Assembly: GCF_000499845.2 (NCBI RefSeq)
Contig: NC_023754.2
Coordinates: 11,232,963-11,296,962, forward strand
Reading direction: 5' to 3'
Origin: Phaseolus vulgaris
Taxonomy: Eukaryota > Streptophyta > Magnoliopsida > Fabales > Fabaceae
DNA: 64,000 bases
This document shows, one piece after another, positions 54,686 to 64,000 of the stretch. The stretch's first letter is position 1; each line of letters starts with the position of its first letter. Position numbers and translations under genes: made by a program. Below the pieces are notes generated by a model. That model saw nothing but the letters and a program-made list of their open reading frames with translations. It was not told where the DNA came from and made no database searches.

Positions 54686-57597
54686 ATGGCAGATGATAAA
54701 GTTTCCCATTCAAAAACTGGTAGAGGACCTACAAGATTGAAGAATATGTTTAAGAAGATAACTAAAGATGACAAAATACCTTTGTCTATTGATATCCACA
54801 CTGGTGTGCCCACTGGGCAACATGCAAAGAAATATAGGAGTTATCTCGGAGTACTTTCTCGTGAAAGGATCTCTATCTTAACTCAGTCCTGGGATCACGT
54901 GACTGACCACGAGAAAAACATGATTTGGCAAGATATTCTGGTATGTAACTGTTTTTACTTTGCTAAATCTAAAGTTCTTTTATACTTTGTTTTTGTTTAT
55001 GAACTAATTCTTTCAAACAATGTAGACGCATTACAACATCCCGAATGTGGAAACCTTGAAAACGAAGATTCTTTCAGATGTGGGTGTCAAGTTTCGTCAG
55101 TTTAAATCAAAATTGACAACAGATTATATATATGGGAAAAGGAAAGAAGAAAATCCTTGTGCAAAATATGCATCCATTAATGAAGAAACTTGGTAGCAGT
55201 TTGTCAATATTCGACAAACTGAAAAATGGCAGGTTAGTATCACTTTTATATTTGAATATAGTTTATATTAACGTATTACTAAATTTTGAGTGTTATGATA
55301 GGAGGTTCGAAACAAAGCAAAAGCCAATCAGGCACATAATGATACCCCACACTTATTGTCTCGTGGTGGTTATAAGTTGCTAGAGCAGAAGATGCTTGAA
55401 GAAAAGATTAAAGCACGTTCTACTTCCTTTGAGGAAATGAATAGTGTAGATTCTTTAAGACCTCCATCCCCACCACTCCGACATGAGATGTGGAAGGGTG
55501 CCCGTATAAACACATTAGGGACATGGAGTTCTAAGTCTACAGAACAAACAGTTGAACGCATTGTAAGTTTGACAATTTCTTTTCAATGTGTTATTTTAAA
55601 TTCTATGTATTATTTTAAATTCAATGTGTTGAAGTTTGTCAATTTCTTTTCATTTTTTTTAGGATTCTCTTAATGAGCAATCAACACAAGGGACTTTTAA
55701 ACCATGTGGTCGCAATGATATTCTTAATGTTGCTCTCGGACGACCTGAACACCCTGGACGTGTTCGTGTAGCTGGATATGGGGTTGGGATTCGGTCATAC
55801 TTTGGACCTCCATCACACAACAAGGAACAATTGTCCAATGAACCTAGCCAAGAGTATTTACTACAACTACGTGAGCAGTTAAAGGCTGAGGTAACTCAAG
55901 AGCTTAAAGAAAGCTTAATGGAGGAGTTTAGTGCGCGAATGGAAATGGAGTTCAAAAAGCGGTGGGAGGGTTTAGGACACTCACAGCAACCACCTACTAT
56001 GGTAGAAGATGAACCACCTCCGCCTCTTATTAAGAAAGTCAGCACTAAAGGGAGTTGTTCGGCAGTTGATCTATCAGGGGATGACTTTGGCTCAACTAGC
56101 CAATGCGAATTATATGTTGAGTGTAATTCTTTGACCCGATTCGTTGCCTTGGGTAAGTGTTATGAAGGGGTCACAATGTTACACAATGTGCCTCTTCCTT
56201 CTAATTTCATGAAGGTCACGGTGGAGAAGGTCCTTTATGGTGATCTTGCAGTTCCTGTGCCGACATCAGAGGTGACAATTGTGGCAGAGGCATTACATAC
56301 TTTCGTTGCCTGGCCTAGACATCTCGTCAGACCTATAGACTCTATGGTATATATTTGCACTAATACTAATACAATTATGATATATTACATTCTAACTAAT
56401 TTAAGTATTTTTTGTTTTGATGAGTAGCAGGAACCTAAGACAAATTTGCCTCTGGGAAAGAAGAAAATAGTCTCCATTGATGATCCTCTGGCGGCATTGG
56501 TGGAAGTTGCTACAGCTTTAGATACAACCGTCTTAGAGGTTCCATGGAATGCCAATGTTTTTGGAAGGCATAGTAATCTACCGTTGTACGTTCACATGTC
56601 TGATTTGTTGGACCTTGCATCCGGAGATCAAGAGATTAACATAACAGTTCTGCAATTATGGATGATGTAAGTTCAAATTTTAAATTCTTTATACTTTTGA
56701 TTTATTAAATATATTAGTACTAACTTATTGAAATTTAGGTATCTTTCTGGATTATGCTTTGATGAGGGGAAACATAATATATATGGGTTTTTAGACCCTC
56801 AAATCACTCAATCAATTGGAAACAAGAAGTCGGAAACACAAACATACATCACCACTGCCTTAAAGAATGGTGGAAAACACATTTATTTTGCTCCGTACAT
56901 CCATGAGTAAGTTCTTATTTATTAAATAAGTTTTAATAAATTATTGAAATAAGAGAAACTAATTAACTGATTTGTTATACAGGCGTCATTGGCAACTATT
57001 GATCATATCTGTTCAAGATCATACCGCTGCATGGTTTTGCTCCTTGCATAAAAAACCTCCTGCCTATTTTAAAAACATTATAGATAGGTACAACAGTTTC
57101 ATTTAACATTGATTATTACTTATATATTATATAATGTTATGTATTCTAACATGAAATCTTATTATTTTAGTGCTTACTCTGGATATAATATGTTGTGTGG
57201 GAGGAGAACTTCAAACGCACAAAAACTCACTTGGATGTACCTTAAGGTATTTAAAGTATATTTCTTCACTTAATTTAATGTGTTTCACTCATTCATTTAA
57301 TACATTTATTTTCACATGCAGTCCAACAGGCAACCTCAAAATTATGAGTGCGGTTATTATGTTATGCAGTGGATGTTGACTATTTTGCAAGCTGAAATTA
57401 AGAAAGGTTGGGATAAGGTAATACTTCAATACAATAAACACTTTAAAATTTGAGATTTATTAATCATGCACTAATTCAAAATATTTCAAATGTCACAGTT
57501 GTTCAACGACCAACACCCGCTAGATTTAGAAGCATTGGAGTGTGCCAGAACAACATGGTCAAAGTATTTTGTAACCATGTATAACACTCTAGTATAG
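54686..57597 (+). pseudogene. CACTA second gene with Ulp1-like protease domain, one stop
   Basis: Ten exons join in frame to 729 codons: 54686-54940, 55026-55232, 55302-55562, 55663-56346, 56431-56666, 56739-56906, 56983-57087, 57171-57246, 57322-57417, 57499-57597, all GT-AG. TAG at 55194-55196 (codon 142) interrupts exon 2. The N-terminal part is the Ptta/En-Spm 'transposase_24'-type region (RGPTRLKNMFKKI; ISILTQSWDHV), followed by a coiled coil (exon 4, EVTQELKESLMEEFSAR). The C-terminus is a C48/Ulp1 cysteine protease fold with His (RHWQLLIISV) and catalytic Cys (NYECGYYVMQWM). Ulp1 enzymes remove SUMO; its role in the transposon is unknown. Confidence 0.88.
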
Positions 57598-57789
57598 ATA
57601 AATCATTACAATGACAAATTTTTTCATATATTACCAAACTTTTTTGTATTATGTTATAATTTGTTGTATGTAATTTTTATATTTAAATTATGATTTGAAA
57701 TGTTTTTATTTTCTGAAATTGAAAACTTTATGCAGGTTATTTGAGATTTTTTTAAAAATAAAATTTTTTATTTTTTTTTAATCAATACA

Positions 57790-58053
57790 TATAACGACGG
57801 TTCCACTTGGAACCGTCTTTAAAAGGCACACTTATAACGACGGTTCCTAGAGGAGGAACCGTCTTTGAATGTCGCGTAAATTTTTTTTTGGAAAACAGAA
57901 ACCTCCTTTAACGACGGTACCCGTCGTTATAAGTCCATACCTTTTAACGACGGTTCCCAGAACTGTCGTTAAAAATTCATACCTTTTAACGACGCCTGTA
58001 ATAACGACGGTTCTGGAACCGTCTTTAAATGTCGATTTTAACCGTCGTTAATT
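57790..58053. repeat. Subterminal palindromes of the inner CACTA (right)
   Basis: At least six copies of AACGACGGTTC paired with GAACCGTCGTT or GAACCGTCTTT, spaced about 35-50 bp. Same motif as at the left end. Confidence 0.8.
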
Positions 58054-58074
58054 TACCTTTTTGTACTAGTGAAA

Positions 58075-58612
58075 CCTAGGGCAAAACCGCGGAGACTCCG
58101 TTTGCGTTCTCACGGTGGCACGCTGCTCAAGCTCAAGCGTTAACGGTGACTACTCCCCTCTCTATATGGACAACAGTGGCACGCTGCTCACGCTCAAGCT
58201 AAAGGCTATGAACGACGATGACTTCTCCCGTATCAAATGCAATCCTCTGAAAAAGGTTTAAATTTTTTTCAAAATATTCAAAACCTTAATAATTAAGAAT
58301 TTTCAAATAAACAAAAATTAATTGTTTGCGTGGGTTTCACCTTTAGAATTTAATTCTTTATTTAAATTTAATTTAAAATGTTTAGCGTGGGCTAAACCTT
58401 CAAACTTTTAAATTTTTATTATTTTTATATTTTCAATAGTGGTCGTTTCAGCCACGCAACTTTTTTTTTAAAGTTTGCGTGGGTATAACCCACGCTTTCT
58501 CACATTTTATTTAAATTTTGTGAATAACGTAGGCTTATTTGACACTATTTAGTGTCGACCTAAGACCTTCGTTTTTTTTTTTTTGCAGCTAAATAAGTAA
58601 TTTCTTGTAGTG
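58075..58612. other. Right end of the outer CACTA
   Basis: Begins with a GC-richer part holding a direct duplication of GTGGCACGCTGCTCAAGCTC (about 58113 and 58170), which looks like a leader region, then subterminal GCGTGGGxTxxACC repeats (58328-58500) and the terminal TTCTTGTAGTG at 58602-58612. No gene. Confidence 0.65.
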
Positions 58613-58943
58613 CTTTTTCGTTAGTATTAGAGTCAAATGTTTTGAGATCTTCTCTTGATTCTTTCTGACAAAGATAAATAGTCTCTCATATTTCTTTAGC
58701 ACTCGTTAATACAATAACTTTGGATAGTTCATTTTCAAACAATGCCCACAAAAAAATATGCCTAACTTTGGCATTAAGTTGATATTTGTTCTTTTGATGT
58801 TCGTTCCAAGATTCTTTTTGTAGCAGTTCTCCATAGGAGTTAAGTAGAGAAGAAAGGCCTTCTTCAATAATAAACAACATATCTTCATCCATGTATTTTA
58901 GGAAATCAATCATTTCACTTTTAAAAAATGATACTTCTCTCAT
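58613..58943 (-). pseudogene. Ty1/copia-like gag, proximal part
   Basis: ORF 58943-58686 reads KSEMIDFLKYMDEDMLFIIE, later LSSLLNSYGELLQK and SAKEI, then a stop and KESREDLKTFDSNTNEK to the CACTA insertion site. The pattern (KxxMxxFLKxxDxDMWxxIEEG ... SAKEIW) is the N-terminal gag of SIRE/Tork-like copia elements. Upstream toward the PBS, NMPPLFK fits the start of the same protein. Broken by stops and by the 20-kb CACTA at 58612; it continues at 37956. Confidence 0.65.
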
Positions 58944-59041
58944 TTGAACAAGGGTGGCATGTTGATGATTCTTGTCACAAACTCAATTGAGTTCACCAAG
59001 ATCATGCCTCAAGTCCTGTTAAGAATTAACCCTTGAGGTTA

Positions 59042-59055
59042 GCTCTAATACTAAT
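59042..59055 (-). promoter_or_regulatory. Worn primer binding site of the copia-like element
   Basis: Minus strand ATTAGTATTAGAGC, against the usual TGGTATCAGAGC complementary to initiator tRNA-Met. It directly follows the CTTCA end of the LTR. The match is imperfect but position and sequence agree. Confidence 0.55.
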
Positions 59056-61916
59056 TGAAGGTACAATTGCCTCCAAAAGGGGGTTTAATGGAGCCTAACT
59101 CAATTTGTGGAGTATCAAACCATTAAAAATAGCATCTAAACAAGAGTAGAGTGAGAAAAGTAGACAGAGATTTACACTGGTTCACCCACTCATTAGGGCT
59201 ACTTCCAATCCCCTCAAGAAACCCGCTTAAGATCCTTTTATTAACACAATTATTCTCCATCTCTCTAGGTTCACAAGTATTCTTACAACTCTTCAGGTTC
59301 AGAAATATTCTTACACCTTTTTGGGTCACAAAGTATTCTCTACCTCTCAAAGCAACCAATCCCAATGTCCTTCTAAGATCAATACCTCTTAACAAGAAGA
59401 GAAACCTCTTTACAGAGAAAACAATGAAATCTTACAACATATGCTTCACAAAGTGAAGGATTTACGAAAGCTTAAGCACAACACCCAATCTCACAATTTG
59501 CTCTACAATAACATATGTAAGTTGTATAAGCATTATTTTAATCACACAACTGAATATCACTTGATAATTGCATTTCTTTCTCATTCTATGTACATTCATT
59601 GTTGTGCTATTCATCTTTAAGGTCTTTATATGGCCTTCAAAAATGTAACCGTTGAAGCTTTGCGTTCTTTATTTTTCAATATAGTCATTAAACGCTCAAT
59701 ATAGAAACTTCGACTCTGATTGATCTTTGTGCGTCTTTGAATTGTGAGACATTTCAAATTCTTTCTTTATATTCTTCATATATAAACCTTGTAGCTTTAA
59801 TCCTCTTTACTTCAATATCTTGATTAATCTGCCACATTGACCTTTTTCTTCAATGAGTTAAAAACTAGAAATGGAAACTTTAGCTCTGATGCATTATTCG
59901 CATCTTTTAACAATTTCTTGCTCCTCAAATACTTTCTTTATCTATAATAAATTGAACGTTGAATCTTGAATAATCTTAATTCAACTTATGAGATTTGCCA
60001 CATTGCTCTTCCTTTATTTGTAGTACGCTCAAAAATAGAAATAATGGTGTTGATGTAATCTTCGTGTCCTTAAACATATATTTACTCTTCGAAAAATCTA
60101 TTTATCTGAATGGACAGTCAATGTTGATGCATTAGCAATTTTGGACTACAATCTTTCCTTTTTTGTACTGTTCATCTTCTTCTTTGTATAAGACTCTCAA
60201 TATGGAATGTTCAAATATGAAGCTTCATTGCGTCAAATCATTTGTTTATTATTGGAATCTTCTTTCTCTTTATAAATCTTCATTCGTAGCTGCTTGATTA
60301 CTTGAATCTTCATCTGTGTGAATCTCGCTCTTTGAATCATTGTTTTCTCATTAGACGCTTGATAAGGAAACTTTGACTATCAACTTTATTTGCATCTTTA
60401 TGATCATTTGATAATTTATGGAAATAATAATAGTTAGTGAACATTATAGTTAACCGAATAAATCATAGGTATCACTGAAATAATATCTTATAAAAGAATT
60501 GAAGTTATTGAGATCTTCTAATCTCACATATTTCACTTTAAATATATTTTCAAATTCGTTTATGTTAACACAAGATTTAAACGTTGTAGCATAGTCATAT
60601 TTTAACGAGGATATCTTTTCACCAAACATATTTCGAAGAACTATTTTATATGAAAAATGTGTGAGCTCTGTTTTTCGAAAACTTTCTAGTTAAAGCACCG
60701 TTCATTTGAGAAACTTTCCAATACATGTTTAAACTTAATTGTGATTGCATAATTGTATTCGAAACCATTTATAATCAATATGGAAAGTATTTTTCATCCA
60801 CCAAATATTAAAGCACATGATATTTGAGATTTCCAGTTTTTTCTATGTTAGTTCTCAAACAGGAAAACTTTCCAAAAGTATTTAATCATTTATCTTATTT
60901 GAAAATAGTATTTTGAATTAAAAATATCAAATAAGATTCGAAAATATTAGAGCAATGTCAGAAAACATTTTAAGAATGTGAATGTTAAGTATGGACATTT
61001 CCCTAATGTAGTAATTGTTTGATGGGTAGAAGATAATAAGATCGTCTGATATGTTCAACCTTTAGTGACCTGATGTTTTCATAAGCACTGTTTAGTTGGG
61101 CTTTTCACATGCTTTGAGATCGTCTGCCTTGTGATGTATAAAGGAACCGTTTAGCAAGATCTTATGATATACCCATGAGCACTAGGATCGTCTATAAAGA
61201 CCTTCTAGCAAGATTGTTTGGTCCAATTCTTTGAGATCTTCTAATGAGACCTTCTTATTAAGATCGTCTGGTCCATTTCTTTTGAGATTTCTGACGAGAC
61301 CTTCATATAAATATCACTTGATCCCTTTTGTTTGGACGACTTTCCTTCTTTAAGTGTTATCTATATAAGTTATTTGATATTTGTTCAACATTGAGATCAA
61401 TGTTAGATTGTCTGATGTATCTTTACTAGACTGTCTAACCGATATTTTCACTGTAAGATCGTCCAACGAGTCTTCTTCAATAAGATCTTTTGATGAAATC
61501 TTCTAAGTGTTGTAGGATCGTCTGATATGTTTAAGATAACACTTCTTTTTGACACATCATACTTAAAAATCATCTAGTGTTGAATGTTTGTCAAGATTTT
61601 CTATATTTAAGTCTTCAAAAGTTGTCTTAGACTATAGACCTTCTAACATGTTAAATCTTAGGGAATGTCCTGATAAACCATCTGATGTATTTTATTTACC
61701 AGTATCGTCTAACACTTAATACAAAGCTTGATCGTTTGATAAACTTAAGCAACTTAGAACATTTGATGGGTATATAACTAAATATGCACACTTAGTAGCT
61801 TCGTTGGTCATCTTAACACACCTTATAGTATTTGTTATCATGAAAATATATAGATGGTCGTGTTACGAGACTATCTGATGAGGTGATAATGTCTTGCGTC
61901 TTAACAATATAAGTGT
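59056..61916 (-). repeat. Probable 5' LTR of the copia-like element
   Basis: On the plus strand it starts TGAAGGTACAATTGCCTCC beside the PBS. The outer end is tentatively TTAACA at 61916; no partner LTR or TSD was found, so the length (about 2.9 kb) is uncertain and other insertions may be included. From 61020 to about 61900 the word GATCGTCTGAT and variants recur every 30-60 bp. No gene is supported. Confidence 0.45.
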
Positions 61917-62589
61917 TATATTTTTAGATTAACCACAATGTCGTTTTATATTAATCACAAAATTTCACATTTCTAAACACGTGGAAACAAGTAAGCAAGA
62001 TGACTAGACAAGATAACATTCTACCAAGGAACCGTCACCAACACATTTCCATGAAAACAATAAAAGTTATTTGTTATTTTACATTAACGATAAAGTCATA
62101 TTATATTAACTACAAAGCCTCAAATTTTTTAACACATGAAGACAAGTAAGATAAAGAGATAAGATAACAATCACATAACTCAGTTAATGAAAAAATTAAA
62201 CGATAGGAACTCAATTGAAAATATAAAAAATTCGAGTACTCAGTAGACCAAAAAAGTTTAATATATAGTCAATTGAAAATACTCAAATTTATGAAGAAAT
62301 TGAAACTTGATTAAGCCTAAAATTATTTTTCAATGTACAAGTAGTGTCAATAAAATGATCTAGAACCATTGAATAAAAATAAAATGAATAAGAATAATAA
62401 GAAATTAAGAGCAAATATAAAACTTAACTGCTTTGCAAGTAAATCAGCTCTGGTCTATATATTTATAAATATTAAAAAAAGTTTATACAATAAGTTCAGA
62501 TTCGCATGGCAAGCAATGCGAGGTTCATATGAACATGGGTAGGGTTAACCTATACATTTTCTTCAAAAAGTTTCTCTAAGCAAATTATT
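61917..62589. other. AT-rich DNA and 3' flank of the TLC gene
   Basis: A diverged direct repeat of about 90 bp (61928-62015 and 62083-62170, sharing ACAAGTAAG and AGATAACA) is present. The last 150-200 bp before 62590 probably include the TLC gene 3' UTR. Nothing else recognised. Confidence 0.5.
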
Positions 62590-64000
62590 TTACTGTCTCT
62601 TTGCCAATGTCTTCCTCAAGCCTTTGATAATCTTCGCAAACCAAACCAAGTTCATAACTGATAGCACCACTGGCACAGCAACAACTAGTATCTGCCCAAA
62701 GGGCTGCATCTGCTCTACCTGTTGAATAATTCGACTAAGCTGTAATTCTTACTCTTACTAACCACATTGTTTTTACCAGAAATAAGATAAAAATTGTTTT
62801 CACCTGTCTCCAGATACAAAAAAGGGGCCATTTATTTTTATTTTTATTTCCTGTTCTCACTTTTTGATTATAAGAATGTCATTTTATTTTCAATTTGGTT
62901 CCTGTTTTCTAAGATTTTTACTAGAAACATTGAAAGCAGCTTTTTTTCCTTAAATTTGCTGTTTCCTAAGAAATCTTTGTAAATAGACATAAAATGTAAG
63001 TGAACACTCCCTAAGTTATCCAACAAGGTTCCAAAAAACCTAAATTCATTACACCAACTTTACCATTTGGCCTCATTAGATTCAACAATCCTCCTTCTCT
63101 CCAAATGGAAAGCGTAATTACAATTTTAGTTGATAATGACAAGTAGAGTTTAGAAATTATCAATGTGAAACAAATAGATCCATGATGAAGGCCAGTAATC
63201 ATCCAAGACAATAATGTGCAGACATATTTTGAGTTTTAAAAGGCCAAGAATTGAATGTCAAAATCTGCTACCAAGAAAGCACTACACAGCAGATTCAGGG
63301 TGCCAACAGTTATTATTACCTGATGAAAGTGCAAGTAGACGTGGTAAAACATGTATATGAACAGAAGTATTCTGGCAACCTGCAGATGAACCATTTTGGT
63401 AAGCAACCCAATAAGACAAGAACATGAATTCTACCAAACCTTAATAAATGTGATGCCAATGTAAAAACTTTTACTGTTAGTATACTTTAATGAATATGTG
63501 TTTCAAACTATTGACTCACCAGCCAAGCAATGAATATTACAATCCCATTGATAAGATAAGCTCTGGACTTTTTCATTCCAGCTACATCAAGATACCTTCG
63601 TAAACACCACAACGTTAACAAAGAAAAATAATTGAGTTACTAGAATTCAATTAAAAGAGAAAAATTTACCATCTCAAATTGATCCCTGGAGTAGTTGTCT
63701 CAGAGATCAGGACCATGAACGTGTAAAGCTGTCCTTCCCCACTAAACATTGCGTATGCTACTGCTACTAAAGACAACAGATGATGAATCACCTGAACCAA
63801 TGTTAATATGAAGTCAGGTTAAATCCCGACCATAATCATCTCCACCATGGTTCCTATCAAGTGAAATATCTTAAAATTTGAATAAGATAGTTCAACTTTA
63901 TAAGACAGGTTGGATGAAACTTTGCACGTCAAAAAGATATTATCCTTACATACTCATATCCACCAAGAGAAGGAAAAAACCATAATATCATCCCTAGATC
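62590..64000 (-). CDS. TLC-domain membrane protein, 3' part of a host gene
   Basis: Five exons on the minus strand, the first running off the window: 64000-63950, 63791-63670, 63595-63520, 63379-63320, 62718-62590, all with GT-AG introns and compatible phases; the last four give 129 codons ending in TAA. Peptides: DLGMILWFFPSLGGYEY, VIHHLLSLVAVAYAMFSGEG, GMKKSRAYLINGIVIFIAWL, ARILLFIYMFYHVYLHFHQ, VVLSVMNLVWFAKIIKGLRK. The conserved HH pair, multiple membrane helices and short basic C-terminus fit plant TRAM/LAG1/CLN8 (TLC) proteins like TMEM56/TLCD4, membrane proteins linked to lipid handling. No disabling change seen. The start and promoter are outside the window. Confidence 0.9.

Larger units (their letters stand above)
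50436..58071 (+). mobile_element. Inner CACTA transposon, 7.6 kb
   Basis: Both ends read CACTAGTACAAAA inward (left 50436-50448; right inverted 58059-58071). A 3-bp duplication AAA flanks it (50433-50435, 58072-58074). It carries a transposase gene (51414-54602) and a spliced Ulp1-like gene (54686-57597), both on the plus strand, and hairpin subterminal repeats at both ends. Each gene has a single premature stop, so it is only mildly degraded. Inserted in the outer CACTA, a different family with other terminal repeats. Confidence 0.93.
37960..58612. mobile_element. Large composite CACTA transposon, 20.65 kb
   Basis: Left end CACTACAAAAAAAAC; right end, inverted, CACTACAAGAAATTACTTAT. Flanked by the 3-bp duplication CTT (37957-37959, 58613-58615) inside a copia-like gag. 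Subterminal repeats of GCGTGGGCTTAGCCTTGG type lie at both ends (37990-38400, 58320-58500). Inside are a remnant of a transposase N-terminus, host-gene pieces, a LINE and a second CACTA. Removing the LINE and inner CACTA leaves about 6.5 kb, a plausible gene-capturing CACTA. It has no functional transposase of its own. Confidence 0.85.

Noticed and set aside
59123..59456. Open frames at the copia LTR
   Set aside because: They lie within LTR sequence next to the primer binding site and have no domain.

Overview
This window is plant nuclear DNA, most likely from a dicot and probably a legume. The evidence is plant-type GT-AG introns in AT-rich DNA, plant Ty3/gypsy (Tat-type), Ty1/copia-like, CACTA, hAT, MULE-like and L1-type LINE elements, and a plant TLC-domain gene. 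The genus is inferred, not shown. The window is almost entirely nested transposable elements. Only the right edge (62590 to 64000, minus strand) reads as an ordinary host gene: the last five exons of a TLC-domain membrane protein.

Layout. (1) 1-6714: a histone H2A pseudogene flanked by inverted repeats (Pack-MULE-like), two LINE-like tails, a near-perfect hairpin CACTA MITE (2588-2965, TSD TAA), microsatellites and a decayed coding-like tract. (2) 6715-10177: a complete-ended hAT element (8-bp TSD ATCTTCAT) with a broken transposase, inserted in that decayed tract. (3) 11930-36120: Ty3/gypsy Tat-like element 'B' on the minus strand (TSD TTTAT), degraded, split by a younger relative 'A' on the plus strand (17114-29331, TSD GGAGG). 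A keeps an uninterrupted gag-pol frame and its 793-bp LTRs differ at six positions. Both carry a spliced extra gene (aORF) antisense to gag-pol between pol and the 3' LTR. (4) 36126-61916: pieces of a Ty1/copia-like element on the minus strand (LTR and PBS near 59056, gag in two pieces). It is interrupted by a solo LTR (36689-37281, TSD ATTTG) and by a 20.65-kb CACTA element (37960-58612, TSD CTT). That CACTA holds a remnant of its own transposase, exons of a YL1/SWC2-type gene, a MADS-box fragment, a full-length LINE (40493-47026, 13-bp TSD) and a second CACTA (50436-58071, TSD AAA) with a transposase gene and a ten-exon Ulp1-protease-like gene. (5) 61917-64000: AT-rich DNA, then the TLC gene.

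How the parts relate. Each nested insertion was delimited by matching target-site duplications read in the sequence, so the order of events is well supported: copia-like DNA, then the outer CACTA, solo LTR and B; then A into B, and the LINE and inner CACTA into the outer CACTA. Most coding regions carry nonsense or frameshift lesions. The main exception is A's gag-pol. The most interesting biology is the spliced antisense gene shared by A and B, with a conserved promoter-like block and a conserved leader intron, and the gene-capturing CACTA.
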